Source: Corinectria fuckeliana (Eukaryota > Ascomycota > Sordariomycetes > Hypocreales > Nectriaceae). Taken from it: a stretch of DNA of 64,000 bases. Positions 22,483-34,890 of this stretch are shown here, in pieces. Within the stretch, counting starts at the first letter, position 1. Every line of letters starts with the position of its first letter. The stretch covers positions 62,001-126,000 of the forward strand of contig WPDH01000170.1 of assembly GCA_019137255.1 (NCBI GenBank). The letters are read 5' to 3'. Under the pieces are notes generated by a model. It was not told where the DNA came from. It made no database searches and saw only the letters and a list, made by a program, of their open reading frames with translations. The translations under genes and the position numbers were made by a program.

Positions 22483-23387
22483 ATGGCTTCGACGGGCGGC
22501 GTGTCCCTGCTCAAGTTCGTCGGCACTGTCTCGCTCGGCTTGCTGACGGTATGTTATCCCGCCCGTCCGCCCTCATCCCAGCTTCTTTACCCTGACCGTG
22601 GCTCCGTGCACCTAATACCTACCTATCTACCTACTACCCCTCTATCCTTATCCCTGCGTCGCCAGATGCGCAATTCCTGGTCCGTCCATGCTTTGGCCGT
22701 GATAGTTATTGCTTCTCCTTCTCCTTCTCTCACCTCGCCTCTTTGTTCATGTCATTACCCCCATGATTTCTCTACCCTTCCATCGCATCACATCATACCT
22801 ACCCGACAACACCAACAGCAACGTCCTTGGCTAACACTCCGGTTCTCTCACAGGGCGTCTCCTACTCCGTCACGACCCTCGCCCTCCCGGCCCTCCTGCG
22901 CCTGCCCTCCTCCGCCTCCGCCTCCCACGGCCTCGCCACCCTCTCCGCCGCCCTCAAGACGCCCATCCTCGCCCTGACCTCGCTCGGCTCGGCGCCCTTC
23001 CTGCTCTGTTTCGTCCTCTCCCCGCGCGCCTCCCGCCACCCCTACCTCCTCTACACCTCCCTCCTCGTCGCCCTCTCCACCGTCGCCCCGGCCCTCGTGC
23101 CCCAGCCCGCTCCCCGGACCGTCGCCCCGAGCCCCGCCGCCAAGGCCTCCTCCGCCCGCGCCCGCGCCCGCATGGAGGCCAGCTACGAGGTCCTCGGCGA
23201 CGTCCACAGCGAGCCCGCAAGCGAGGAGGACCTCGAAGACGTCAACGGCGAGGAGGTTCGCGCCAGCATCGAGGGCCTGGCCAATGGCTATGTTGCCAGG
23301 ACTTCCCTTGCCGCCCTTGGCTTTGCCTTGGCCGTCGTGGGCATCTGGGGAGACGGTGCGCCTCAGGCTGTCGTCTACGTCTCGTAG
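22483..23387 (+). CDS. atg33: Autophagy-related protein 33-like (mitophagy)
   Basis: Atg33 is an outer-mitochondrial-membrane protein needed for selective mitophagy in yeast. Exon 1 (22483-22548) encodes 22 residues and exon 2 (22854-23387) the rest, 199 in total, about the yeast size. The intron of 305 bp is the longest placed in this window (GTATGT donor, CTAACACTCC branch, CTCACAG acceptor). The N-terminus LLKFVGTVSLGLLTGVSYSV crosses the junction and is the family hallmark. Further hydrophobic segments lie near residues 50-70, 75-95 and 175-195, with an acidic Glu/Asp loop between them. The family call rests on the N-terminal motif, the size and the membrane layout. Codon use is strongly C-ending in exon 2. 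Confidence 0.8.
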
Positions 23388-23863
23388 TCTCCTGGGGACG
23401 TTGCTCAACACGCACCACCTCTGTTACACTAATACGGGCCCTGTTTTGATTTCACTTGCAACATGAATGAATTGATGGAATGTTTGGGCAGAACACATGG
23501 GCGTTTTTCTTTTCTAGTCTTCATACATTGACGTCGATCTCCCGGTGGCCGGGACCATATCCTGCCAAGGTCTCGAGGCAGAACCAAATAGTCACACTTG
23601 GCATTTACAACGAATCAAGCACCACCTGAGAGTGAGGACTTTCATACGTGCATCACGACGGGGAGTGATTAACAATCAACCACTGCGATTGGTGACTAAA
23701 CCCTTGACTGTTAGCTGTTTCTCCGCACTTAGAGCAGTATGTTTCATGACTTTTTATACGGACTTGACCGACGTCTCTGACTCTTCATTTGATAAGTGAC
23801 TCAGGATTCAAACAAACAAATGGTTCTCGTAACATCCGTCGCAACTCAATTTCCCACACAATC
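23388..23863. other. Convergent 3' intergenic region
   Basis: Between the 3' ends of atg33 and the ankyrin gene. Nothing further recognised. Confidence 0.4.
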
Positions 23864-26800
23864 TCAATGATACTCACCACAGTTCGAGCAGTAGCTTCCA
23901 CCATCAGACCCGTTGTCTGATTCGGCCTTCTCGTCGTCCTTTACTTTCCAAGCGTCGCTCAGCTTCGACCTCAGCTGATCCGTGGCAAAGTCCGTAATTT
24001 CCTTGTCCTCCTGATCCTCCTTGTCGGCGCCGGCTTCGTCCTCATCTCGGGCTTGAGTGCTGAAGTACCGAGACGCCGAGTACTTCTCTCCCAGCCTCTT
24101 GGCCACATCGTTGGCCTCATTGAGACTCACCAGCCGACGCTTGCTGGGGTTCTTCTCCATTGTAGTCAGGCAGAGGTCCCACATGACCTGCTTCGCAGCC
24201 TCGTCGTTCAACTTGTCCTTGCCGTGGCCGTTTTCCCCAATGCCCAAGGAGCCCAGGATCCCAGAAATCTCATCTGTGCTGTAAGTTCCGCCGAGACACA
24301 AACTAGACAGCAGCTCCTGCGTCTGCTCGGCCGTCTTGACTCCCAGACTGGTCTTGTTGGCGAACTCCTCCGGTGTCTTGCTCGCTAGTGCATGACCCTT
24401 GTTGTGCTTGTCAAGTGTCAGGTCCTTTGGCTTCGCGAACCTCACTCCCGTAAGCCGGTCATGTGCGACTTCTGCCGGAGTACGGCCAACGGCATTCTCC
24501 CGGTAGAGTAGGCTAGGTTGAAAGGTAACCAGAACATGAGCCAACGAGAGCATGTCGTACATAATCGCCGTGTGAAGGCACGTGTCGCCTGCACCATTCA
24601 ACATCTCTAGCTCTTCGCCCTTTGAGTATTCGAGCAAAAGCCTGAGCATCCGAACGGCATCCCTTTCCTTACTGTAAGGCTTCCTGACATAGCCATTGTG
24701 GTAAGAGCTGTACCGATATCTGTTAGTGCTCTCCGGTTGAACACCCGAGGCCTGTGAGATCCAGGTATGCAGAGGTGTGGTGCCGTTCTCGTTGAGGTTC
24801 TTCCGGTGCAAGAACAAGTGGCTTCGCAGGCCAGTATCAAGGACGTCAAGTAGGCCACGCAGTTGGTCCGCTTTGGGGTTGCCTGCGAGCGCAGCATGAA
24901 GAACATTCTCGCCCTTTGAGTTACGAGTCGACTGGTCGGCATTCGCTTCCACCAGTATTTTGACGAACTCGGTCCGGCCGAGTCGACAAGCGACCATCAG
25001 GGGCGAGTCACCCTGCGAGTTCTTTTTCTCCAGCGATGCCGGGCAAGCTTCGACGAGGTACTCGAGCAGCTCGTTTGCTGCATCAGAGGGTGTGGCCAAG
25101 ACTGCACAGTGCATCACGAGGTCGTCTAAGAACTTGGTTAGATTCTGGTACGTTTGCACATAAAATCAGGCTTACTGTCGGCGCCAAGCCATTTCGAGAT
25201 GGCTCGGTCGAAACCGCCAGGACTCTCCTTGAGATGCTTGAGCCTAGAGTCCTCCCGAGCGGTCTTGGTTCTACCAAACTCGTTGTATAGCCTGTGGGGG
25301 GTATCTTCGAGGAAGAACTCCACGCTCTCCACGCTTCCGCCAAGGGCGGCATGGAGCAGTGGCGGCGTCTTGAGGCCTGTGGTCTTGACGATCATGTTGC
25401 GGCCGGCGGTAGCCCAATCCTTCCTGCTTTCTAGTTAGCCTCACACTCGTCATTCACCATCCGCCTCTCCTACATACCGCTTTTTTCCATACACAGTCAA
25501 TCCTTGGTAAAAACGCGGTTTCTGCTTCATCTCAAGGCCACTCTTCTTGACAAGATGGTCCAGCGGGATGCCAGCACCGGTGCGCTTGATGATCAAGGCA
25601 AGTTGCTGCGTCTTTCCGTTTTCAACAGCCCAACGAAAGTCGCTTTGGGAGAAGGTAAAGTGTCCATGGGAGGACTCGTCATCGTCATCTCCTTCGAATT
25701 TCTGGCTTGAGTAGTTCTGGGCCATGTCTAATAGGGCTTTCAGCCCCGGAGTATCATCCGTGTCCACAACATGAATAAACAATGTTCGCTTGGAGCCTTT
25801 AAGGATAACCTTGCCGTTGTCGTATTCGAAAATGGGAACAGCCTCGGAGATGACGTCCAGGGGCTTGGTGTGAGACTTGACCTGCATGGAGACCTGCCCG
25901 ATGTTGTCGATGGTGAACTTCTGGTCGACCTTTTCCGATACAATGCGTGGCTCGCTGTCTCCAGATTCATATTCGTCATCTTCGTCCGAATACTCCTCGT
26001 CGTCTTCGTCACGCGTCTCCATCTTGAAGCGAACCTTCTCTTTGTCGGGCGGGGACCACTGGGCCTTGACGATTTCAAGAATTGCTCGAGCTGCATCAAA
26101 GTTCCTGCGGCTGAATGCGACTGAGAAGGGAGTATTTCCGACATCGTCAGACACCGCAAGCTTCAGGGGCGGCTGGTCCTGATCCGATCCCCAAGCTTGG
26201 AGGGAGAGAGACTTGATTTTCTCGATATCTCCGGCCCATGCTGCTTCCATTCTGTCATACATTAGAAAAGTGCAGGCTTGAAACCCTGATAGGGAACTTA
26301 CAGCTCAACGTAGCCATCCCTTCTCGTGACAGTCATTTCGCTATCATTCCTGAAAGAGAAGTTGTACTCGTATGGCCTTGGAAGGGTTTCTTGATCCTTG
26401 TTGCGACTCGCGTTGTTTCGTCCCTCAGTCTTGATGTCGGGACGCAGCTCGACAAAGGTCTTTCCTCCTCGGCTAACGATGGCCCCCTCAACAGCCTCAA
26501 AGCTTCTCAGGGCCTCGTTGATTGCTTCCAACTTCTCTGGAGCACCTTTTCGTTCTTCAATTCGCTTCGCTTCTTCCTCGTAATTTTCCTTTCCAAACTT
26601 GAATGCCTTCTTCGTCTTGTCGATGTCATCCGAAACAATCCAGTGAGAATATGTCCCCTCGGTGAATTCCTCCAAGTAAGTGTCAATTCCTAGGTTTTCA
26701 ACTGGCTTGAAACCTCTGGGTTTCTCTCCATTGTACTCGCGCAACTTTTTTATCGAACATTGAACCATGTCTAACGCCGATTCTCCTTTGTTCCAGGAGC

Positions 26801-29664
26801 GCTGATACTCATTGCAAATCAAGCGTTCGGTCTTTCCAGTGAGACAGTTTGGATCGGCACCATGCTCCAAAAGCTTGATTGCCACATCAGTACTGCCAGA
26901 CCGGATAGCAGTGATCAAGGGCTGCTCCATCGACTCCTTGTACTTCCTTTCGTTGGCCTCTAGAGTTCCCATCTGACTAGATTGTGTCGGAGAAACCCTG
27001 ACCGCCTTCAGCCAAGTTTCGAAGTCAATCTGAGCTCCCGCACCGCCATTCAGCAATTTCATGATAAGAATCGGGTCGCCGTGCTCGACTGCACTGTGGA
27101 GGGGCGCGATTGTCTCCGGGTCCCAGTACCCCCCACCGAAGACCATATGATTGATGGCTGTTTTCACGCCCGTCTTGTCGTTGTCCCAGAGAGTGTTGAT
27201 GAGATCCAGTTTCCCACTCGCCACGTATCTGTGGAAAGCAGTGTATCCGTTGGAGTCGCCTTGAGAAGAGGTGGCACCAAGCTTAAGGAGGAGCTGAGCC
27301 ATCGACTGGGCCTTTTCCTGCGGGAGTGAGAGCGCCAGTGTAAGTGTCAGGATAGCGCCCGTATCCGAAGACTGGTTGTTGAGGAACTTGACTGGAAGGA
27401 TAGAATCGGCTCCGTACTGCAAAAAGGTTAGCTGAAACCGAGGTAAGTACAATGGGATCTGGTGATAGTGAACGTACATCACACAGAAGCTTTACAGCCT
27501 CCTCGTGACCTTCAGCAATAGCAAGGTGGAGCGGTGAGCAAGGGACATCCCATGCCAAGACATCAATCTGGTAATAGTCGGGCTCGTCCTCCGATTCGTC
27601 CGGAACAAGTTCTTCAGTTTGTTCTTCTCCTTTCTTGACCTTGACAAAGGATCCCGTAGCCATAGACGCGGTGTCAACGTCAGTCGTGGTGTCATCAATC
27701 AGTTCACCGTCAGACTCTTCTTCAGACTCTTCATCGTCCGAGTCCAGAACTTCTCCGTCCTTGTCATATGCATGCTTGTCCTGGTTTGCGGCTTTGGAAG
27801 CCTTGCGACGCTTGTCTTGTCGTTCCTCTTCGACCTCTTCATTCTCGATGCTCTTCTCCATCAGTATCTTGATGATCTCCGAGTTACCCCTGGACGCGGC
27901 CAGATGCAGTGCGGTCTTTCCATCAGCGAGGCGGGCGGTGAGGCGAGAACCGTGGTCAACGAGGCACTTAACCACCTCCGGGGTAGACGTCATGACAGCC
28001 AAGTGTAGGGGCGATCTGCCAGTGTAGTCCCGCTTGTTGGGGTCAGAGTCTTCTTGACTGAGCCAGTTAAGAACGTCGTCAACATCACCATCAACGATTG
28101 ACTGGCAAAGTCTGGCAGTGTTTCCAACATAAGCCATATCCGTCCAATCTTTCTCAGTCAAGGGGTTGAAGGAACCAATCTGTTGCCTGCCAGGGTCGTC
28201 GATAAGGAAGCGCACCTTGCCCGAGATATAAATCTCGGCCTCCTTTTCGGCAACCTCGATCTCCTCAGGAGTGACGGCAGTCGGGCAACAGCCACAACAA
28301 TCCTCAATGGCATCCTCAACACGGCCAAAGAAAGCCGGATGGCGATGCAAGTAGACGTCTCGTTCAGAGGGCTGATTCCACTCTGCGTTGAGAAGGAGAT
28401 CTCGCGTATAGCAAAGCTTCTCAATGCGCTTCGCGTTGAAATGCTGTCCGTAGGGAACGGTGAAGGTGTGATAGTTGCTAATGTCCTCCTCTGAGAGCCA
28501 GTCTGCAATCTCATCTTCATGGTGGTCCTTGATGTTTCCAAAGAGGGTAGTGTTGCTTTTGAAAGCAGTAGGCCGGCCACGTTCCTCTCGTCTCTTGTTG
28601 AGATAGGTCTCTCGAGCAGAGGTGGTGGGTAGTCGCTCGAGAACGAGGAGACGAGCCAGACCCAGCGTTCTCCGAAAGCTCCTTTCGAAGATGGTGGGGT
28701 CAACGCGGGATCGATCCAGCTCAGGCCAGTAGACCTCAAAGTTCCGATGGGAGTACTTGGAAAGGCGGTTCTCGTAAGAAGGGCTGCGCCTAGTGAGATC
28801 GATTTGGTTGATTTGTGTGATGAAACTGCCTAGGGCCCTGGGAGTGACGTAGACCTGCTTGCCATCATAGGCTCCGCCAGCAGCATCAATATCGAATCCT
28901 GTCAAGATCTCACTGACAGATTTGTAAACGCGGAGGACAATCTACGGAAGTCAGCATTGGCGGGTGGGCCAGTAGAAACCATTATTGCTTACCTGTACGT
29001 GGCGGACAGGATACTGGCTGGCGATTGTGATGGCATACTTGGTCCTGACCACAGTAACCTCGTTGAGAAGCGCATCCCGGATGGCTTTTTCGATCTGCTT
29101 GATCTTTTCAATGGCTTCGTCGTGGGTAAGACCATAGAGGAAGAGGTCGACATCGGATGCCGGGCAGAGTTTCTCATGGTAGTACTCACGCAGCTTGCGC
29201 TTAGTGGTGTTGAACAACTTTGGGACGGGCAAAAGGCAGTTGACGACGGAAGACCCAGCAGCCACAACATTGTTCCAGTCCATGTCAACCAGAGAAGATT
29301 CGGAGAAGACGTTGAAGTTATTCTGGTACTCGGCCAAATTGGCGACAGTGGAAGGAGAGCCATGGGGACGACGCTTGTCATCGGGAAGGGCCATGATATA
29401 CCTGGACTTTTCCTCGTCGGACTCGGTGTCGAGGTCTCTAGCGCGAGTGGTGATGAGGCTAGTGTCCTCGGTGAAGAGCGGGAGGACATTGAGGTGAGGA
29501 TCTTCCAGGACCGGGTTCTGGCGGTCCTGGGCGTAGACGGAACGCAGAGTAGCCTCATAACTACGGTAGGGCTGCAATATGTCGACGATTGACTCGCCAG
29601 GGTGCTCGGAGATGTACCTGGCCAGCTCCGCGTGGGGAGCGGGCAGCTGTGGGAGATCGGCCAT
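23864..29664 (-). CDS. Large ankyrin-repeat protein with N-terminal nucleotidyltransferase-like module
   Basis: Six exons: 29664-28993, 28941-27478, 27416-26302, 26251-25478, 25423-25176 and 25125-23864. All five introns are 50-61 bp; the joined frame is exactly divisible by three and gives 1844 residues. Residues about 130-245 carry a pattern like pol-beta-type nucleotidyltransferases: AAGSSVVNCLL (GS at 137-138), SDVDLFLYGL (DVD at 171-173) and, after YPVRHVQIVLRVYKS, GFDID (240-243), a fitting third acidic position. A conserved-looking segment follows (INQIDLTRRSPSYENRLSKY, GLARLLVLERLP). Ankyrin repeats start near residue 530 (TGRSPLHLAVM, DGKTALHLAASRGN) and recur through the rest (PCSPLHLAIAEGHEEAVKLL, GDSPLMVACRLGRTEFVKIL, GDTCLHTAIM). 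Acidic low-complexity blocks interrupt them, and a CxxC lies at the very end (CSNCGEYH). Fungal homologues are usually just called ankyrin-repeat proteins; catalysis is inferred from motifs and not established. Confidence 0.85.
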
Positions 29665-31483
29665 GGTTTCAGCGGGGAGCGGCAATGGGGAGATAAGAAG
29701 GAAGAGGGGAGAGAAAAAAGAAGGTGAAAGAAGATGAGTTGTGGTAAAGGCGATGGTGAAGAGGGCGAGTGTTGAGGGCGAGGAGACGGAGACCAGTTGG
29801 TGTAAGTGGTGGGGGAAGGTGCGGAGGAGGGACAGCGGCAGTAGCGTGGCGGGCTGAAGCAGCTGGAGCGGAAACACGCCGCAAACAGAACCTGTAAATT
29901 TTTAGGCGGCGATGGTATTTTCGAGTGCGGTGAGATGGCACGATGATTCCGGCGAGACGTTGATGATGATGATGACGGTACTGGCGGTGACGATGGTGAT
30001 GCGAAGGGGGATGGCTTTATAGCTAAGGGACGTCTAAGACGCCGGCCTCGCTGAAGCCATCCCTCCAACCAGCTTCGGCTACTTTGCAAAGACTGGCAAT
30101 TATCAGGAATCCCGGCGGCCTACAAAGTACCCAATTAGTAGGTACAGCTGTGATCTCTCACACACCACATCGCCGTCGCGCCGTGAGACGAGAACTCGCT
30201 GAAGGCTGAGGCGGCGTGCCACAACGTCCCCGCTCAACCCCGCCAAGCACCGGGCCTACGCCCTTAGGTGCCTTAGGTGCCACACTAGACGTCCGCCGGG
30301 CCCTTTGGCGTCGCGAGCAGAGTGTACAGGGGGGCTTTGCTGCCTGGAGCCACACGGTCTTGGGTACTTACAGTGGGTGTACACAGCTCCGTGGCCCCCG
30401 CTGGTGCCTGGTCAACTGGGGCAATCTCCTCCGCTTACAGTTGAGTGACAGCACTCGCCTCCCGCACGCTGGATTTGTTGCATCGTGAATTCGGGATAAA
30501 CCAGATCCAGACGCGCAGATCTGATAGGTAGTCTACCTTTTTGTTCCCTCGATTCACGATTCATGATCAATTAATCCTCCAACGTACCACAATGCTACAA
30601 CACTGATCACTGACCCCGCCATCTTGCTAGGCAGAAACCCCCTCTTCAACCTTCATCTTAGGAAGAACAGCCCCGACAGTTCTCGGTAAGCAATTGAATA
30701 TTCCGCATCTCCAGACCTCGCATCCACAATGTCTTCCGCCGTCTCAGATCTAACGCTTCAGCTGCGGAAATGAGCCCCTCCATCACATTGTTAGGCGGGT
30801 CTAATCACCACCCACAAACTACATCTGTCCAACAACAGCTCATGCCAAGAGCCTCTAATTCGAACCATGTTAAGTTACTAGACTAGGAATTTTCCCGTTC
30901 GTATGAACGCTGCCAACTCTCCAGAGCCCTATTACCCTCTGTCTTACTAATGATCAAGGCCAAGGATCCAGGAGAAAACGACATCTTTTGCTCCAACTCA
31001 AAAGCACAAATGCTTGAAATTGGCAGTCATTGGCATCGACAATTAAAACGTTTTTGTTGATATTTCGGTCACTCCGCTTTGCTAAAGATGCCATGGCCAT
31101 GAGGCACTCCCTGCCTAACCCGATAGACCCATTGGCTTCCATAGAAATGTACCTGAGACAATAGATTCAGAACAGGATCGAAGTATACAAGATCGAGAAT
31201 ACATCAAGCTGCCATTAAAACACCGCTGTTTTTTGTTCTCACAATGCTACTTCACATCACACATGTGCACGACAATATCTTGCAACCTAGGTAGGCCTCT
31301 GTTCACAAAGCCAGCGAGATATCAAGAAACAAGTCACTTATGTCGAGGTAAGTTGTTGAGACGAGAGAACAATGAATCTGGAATTATGTATTAAAAACGG
31401 CAGCATGGGAAACCCGGCCAGTGCCTTGAGCCGAAGTGCGTTTTACCCCGGCAGCTAGCTAACTAACATAGACTAATACGGGA
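29665..31483. other. Intergenic region upstream of the ankyrin gene
   Basis: About 1.8 kb. The first 400 bases should contain the ankyrin-gene promoter. Beyond about 30500 base composition becomes more AT-rich, and no coding signal, RNA gene or repeat family is recognised. Confidence 0.4.
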
Positions 31484-32219
31484 CTAAATTAATTTGCCCA
31501 TATGACGCCCACCATTTACTGAGGGAGGGCGGCGCGGAAAGCGGCGATGGCTTGGTCGAGAGCCTGGATTGAGGGAATCATTAACAGTTGTGGCCGAGGT
31601 CCCGGACAGTGTTCCGATGGTGGCTGTCAGAAGGCCCTGATAATTGGTTAGTCGTGAATCTCAACATAGCTATATACTGTTACTTACGTCAACGGAGGTC
31701 TTCAGGGAGATAAATACGGCAAGGAATATTCCAGCGGAAATAGGCACATTGGCAAACAAGTCCTTCTTGACGATGAGGGTGTCTAGGAGCTGTCTTCGGG
31801 TGACAGAGAACTAATTACATGTGAGTACAAAATCAAGATTTGTTGCGACGGATACATTTACCTGCTGGGTGGCTGACAGAAGCTGGTCAGTACAAACTCC
31901 GGCGTTCGCTCCCGAGGAGCTAAGACTCTGGGTTTCGATAATCGTAGTGCTGAGTGTAACAGCATTCGTGATGCCGGTGATGAGCGTCTATCCTCATTTA
32001 GCTGGGTAGGTCTTTGGAGGTAGGGTGGTTTCGTACGGTAGCGGGACCAGTTCTGGTCAAAAACAGTGGCAGATTAGTGGCCGAAAGTTTGCTCGCGGGT
32101 GCTAGCAGAGACTGTGTGATGATGGTGAGATTACTGAAACCAGCCCTGAAGGTGACAGCGGGCATCAAAACATTGGCCATGGCGGCGATGATGGCGACGA
32201 CATCGACGGAAAAGCGCAT
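31484..32219 (-). CDS. HsbA-like secreted surface-binding protein, probably frameshifted near the C-terminus
   Basis: The family (hydrophobic surface-binding protein A, first known from Aspergillus) is secreted and helps enzymes adhere to hydrophobic surfaces. Exons: 32219-32037, 31987-31862, 31810-31688 and 31636-31484; the introns are 49, 51, 51 and 51-bp class with good sites. The start MRFSVDVVAIIAAMANVLM looks like a signal peptide. Helical, Thr/Ser/Leu-rich segments follow (TLITGITNAVTLSTTIIETQ, FSVTRRQLLDTLIVKKDLF, VDGLLTATIGTLSGTSATTV). The nominal frame then turns Arg/Pro-rich and stops at 31484. One frame over, the same DNA reads SIQALDQAIAAFRAALPQ with a stop at 31516, exactly what a family C-terminus should look like. 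A single-base indel near 31580-31600, or a sequencing error, would explain this. It may be a young pseudogene. The family call is by pattern only. Confidence 0.6.
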
Positions 32220-33839
32220 GCTAGCGAGTATTTGGTGATGTGTTTGTATAGGATAGGTAGATTCTTAGCTGGTACTTTTGAGCTGAGGCTGGCGAATAGA
32301 CACTGAGAGTGCAGAGTTGATGAGAACTGTGAGCGAAGCCATCGTGGTCTTTATAGAGAGATCTGGTTCTTTCGAAACTAACTTTTCAAGGAAGCTATCG
32401 CGGTCTATCAGATCGCATCTACGATGAACTAACTGATTTCCGCTACCTTACTGTTTTAGTGAACGATCCAGTAGCGTTGAATGCTTCTAGAAAGTTAATT
32501 ATAATGACAAATGCCCGAAAGAAAGTCAGTTGTCGAATGTGGAATGATCAGAACAGCCACTAGGGGGACATGCGCGGTCTGCGGCTTTGATAGACTGACA
32601 ACTACGAACGTTTGGTTAGAAAAAAGAGAAACCACATTCGACCAGAACGATTCGATGAAATCCCCGTATGTTTATCCAGAAATAAGTGTCGCCAACGTCG
32701 TTGCGCACCGGCTTCATCCCATAAGTAGAGTGCCTCTCAGGCAATACGATAATTACCTAGTCGACAATTTTGTACGGGACTTGGCAAATGCTCGAGGTGT
32801 ATACGTCACAAATCAAGGGACCAATGATGCTTTAACCACATACCTGGGAGCCTCGGGCCGCTTCTAGACTCTGGTTCCCGGACTCGGGACCGGGACGGGA
32901 CTTTCCGCCAATATCGTTTCCGGGTTAGCTATCGCGGCAGTCATCCGGCAGTATTGAGGCAGGATGGGAACGAATGGAAATAAATAGCCTTACAGGCGTA
33001 ACGAAGCTTCCCGCATCGTGGAAAGCCGGGAATGCTAGACCACATAGCTCTGTCTTGTTGAATCTGCAAGACCGTCTTACGGTATGATGAAGGGGTCAGG
33101 TAGTACGTTAGACGGGGATAGATTAGGTCTTATTGTGATCGTAGTGAAGTTCAACTGGCTCTCAATTTCACCAGCTGTATATCGACTTTCGGGATATGGC
33201 ATCCAGGATGCGCCCATTGCGGATGGCGCCATGACTGATAGCAGAGTCTAAAAGAGAAACTACAGTGGGGATGTAAAGAAATTGTTAAATAGACGTCGGA
33301 TGCGCGCTTTGGTTGCCGGTTGCGTTTTCGGCATGGCTCCGCATCTTGCGCCTCAATCTCGAATAGTCCAGGCAGCAGCTTCAGCACCAAATAATGGCGC
33401 TGTTTATTTATGTAGTCAAAGGAGCCTGGTCAGCTCTAAATAGAGTCGAGTACTAGGGAAGACGGTCCGTCAATGGTAGCTAGGATGGGAGAAGAGGAAA
33501 AAAAAGACGATGAGGGGTGGCGTGGAGGCACGGAACTTGATTCATATCAACTGCGCCTACACTTGGCCCGAGTCAATTGGTATACGCATTATTTAGTACT
33601 ACGGCGTCGCTTCGAGGGATGAGCCAGTCTGTACGTAGTACACAACGTACTTGGAGTCTTACTCTATATATAGGTGCCCAACTTACAGGAGCTCGGCCTC
33701 GCCTGGCTTATCCGGTTCCTGTGGAGTTTTAGGCATAGGGCAAGGGCAAGGGCAACAACAATGAACCTGGGAAATTCCAAGATCGTTGAGGCATGAGATA
33801 CAAAAGGTGAACCTCAGAGGAGGCAAAAAAACGTATCCG
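32220..33839. other. AT-richer gene-poor stretch
   Basis: The HsbA-like gene promoter should lie at its left end. An open frame of 118 codons at 32511-32867 (+) and another at 33151-33390 (-) show no domain, signal or intron support. No transposon structure is recognised. Confidence 0.4.
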
Positions 33840-33928
33840 CGACAGAGACAAGATTCGAACTTGCGCGGCCGAAGCCAATGCATTGCGACGATTCGAGTGC
33901 ATCCCTTTAACCACTCAGGCACTCTGCC
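33840..33928 (-). tRNA. tRNA-Ser(CGA) with an 8-nt intron
   Basis: On the minus strand the acceptor arms GGCAGAG and CTCTGTC pair (one G-T) with discriminator G. The D arm is CCT-GAGTGGTTAA-AGG. Anticodon stem ATGCA/TGCAT encloses a 15-base loop that resolves as CT-CGA-A, an 8-base intron after position 37, then A. A long variable arm marks it as a serine tRNA, and the T arm is GCAAG-TTCGAAT-CTTGT. Anticodon CGA reads UCG codons; this isoacceptor commonly has an intron in fungi. Confidence 0.95.
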
Positions 33929-34890
33929 ACTTATTGCATTTGATAGCAAAAATACTTGCTAACAAACCCTATATTCTTGTGCACTACTTGGGGAGACTTA
34001 GCGCAGTTTTATTCGATGTTCCCCACCATGTCAAGGGTCGAAAACACGCGTACGTACGTAGTATTATCCCAACCTACCTCCTGTTGACTGCCTGCAGTCA
34101 GTAAGAGGGGCTACTGGAGACTTGCGTATTTACTTTACAAACGATGCAGGATGCTTTTCAGCTTCGAAAATCTCTGACCAGATTGTCTGAGTTCCTAAAG
34201 AGGCACATTGTCCCTACCTGTAGCCAATCGGATCTTAGTACAAGTACATACCTTAGCTCCTAGGTTTTCGGGTGGGGCCGCAAGCCGATATATTGAAGAA
34301 AGCAGGGGATATTTTAGAGTAGATAGATATGTAGCCAACATAGAGGCCAGAGTCAACGAGGGTGGTTTTCATTGGCAAAATTATGCCCCATGCCCCCGTA
34401 ATGAAAGAGTACACATGCGTTATTTTACTTTACTTGATTTTGCAATATAACGCACATTTACCGCGCTCTGTTCTCACCTTTCAGTGGTTCTGCAATACTT
34501 TTCATGTTCAATAAGTTCCCTTTCCCACTTCGTCGAGTACCGCTAAGCAAAAGAGTGCCAATGCAAAACCAGCTTTTGTTACTACCCAAGTTTCCATGTG
34601 AAATCATAGTCCGCACGTCGCAAGGTCCCCGAATCCGAACGGCAATAACGTTCCAGGGTAAGGTAGCCATCATGTCACGGGGCCACTTAACGGGTCGATA
34701 CCAGTCACGTGCCGACGCATACGCTGACTAACAAACGCGCGACGCGGGACGGCTAGCTTGCCCCATCTGAATCACGATAACATCCAGGCACTCTCGAAGG
34801 TGCAGCTCCCCACGAAGAGACGGTAACGACAATTCAGATGTATGCGTCGATAGAAGCTGAAAAACACACCGACACTATTCTGTCGGCTTC
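33929..34890. promoter_or_regulatory. Region between tRNA-Ser and the RecQ helicase gene
   Basis: CACGTG lies at 34706-34711, about 185 bp before the helicase ATG, and ACGCGT at 34046-34051. Otherwise AT-rich without a gene. Sites are seen; function is inferred. Confidence 0.4.

Noticed and set aside
25144..25176. 31-bp intron in the ankyrin gene (acceptor at ACCAG)
   Set aside because: Too short for spliceosomal splicing. A TTCTTAG acceptor further on gives a normal 50-bp intron with a CTAACC branch and the correct frame.
32511..32867. 118-codon open frame (+)
   Set aside because: No domain, signal peptide or intron context, and it lies in an AT-rich gene-poor stretch.
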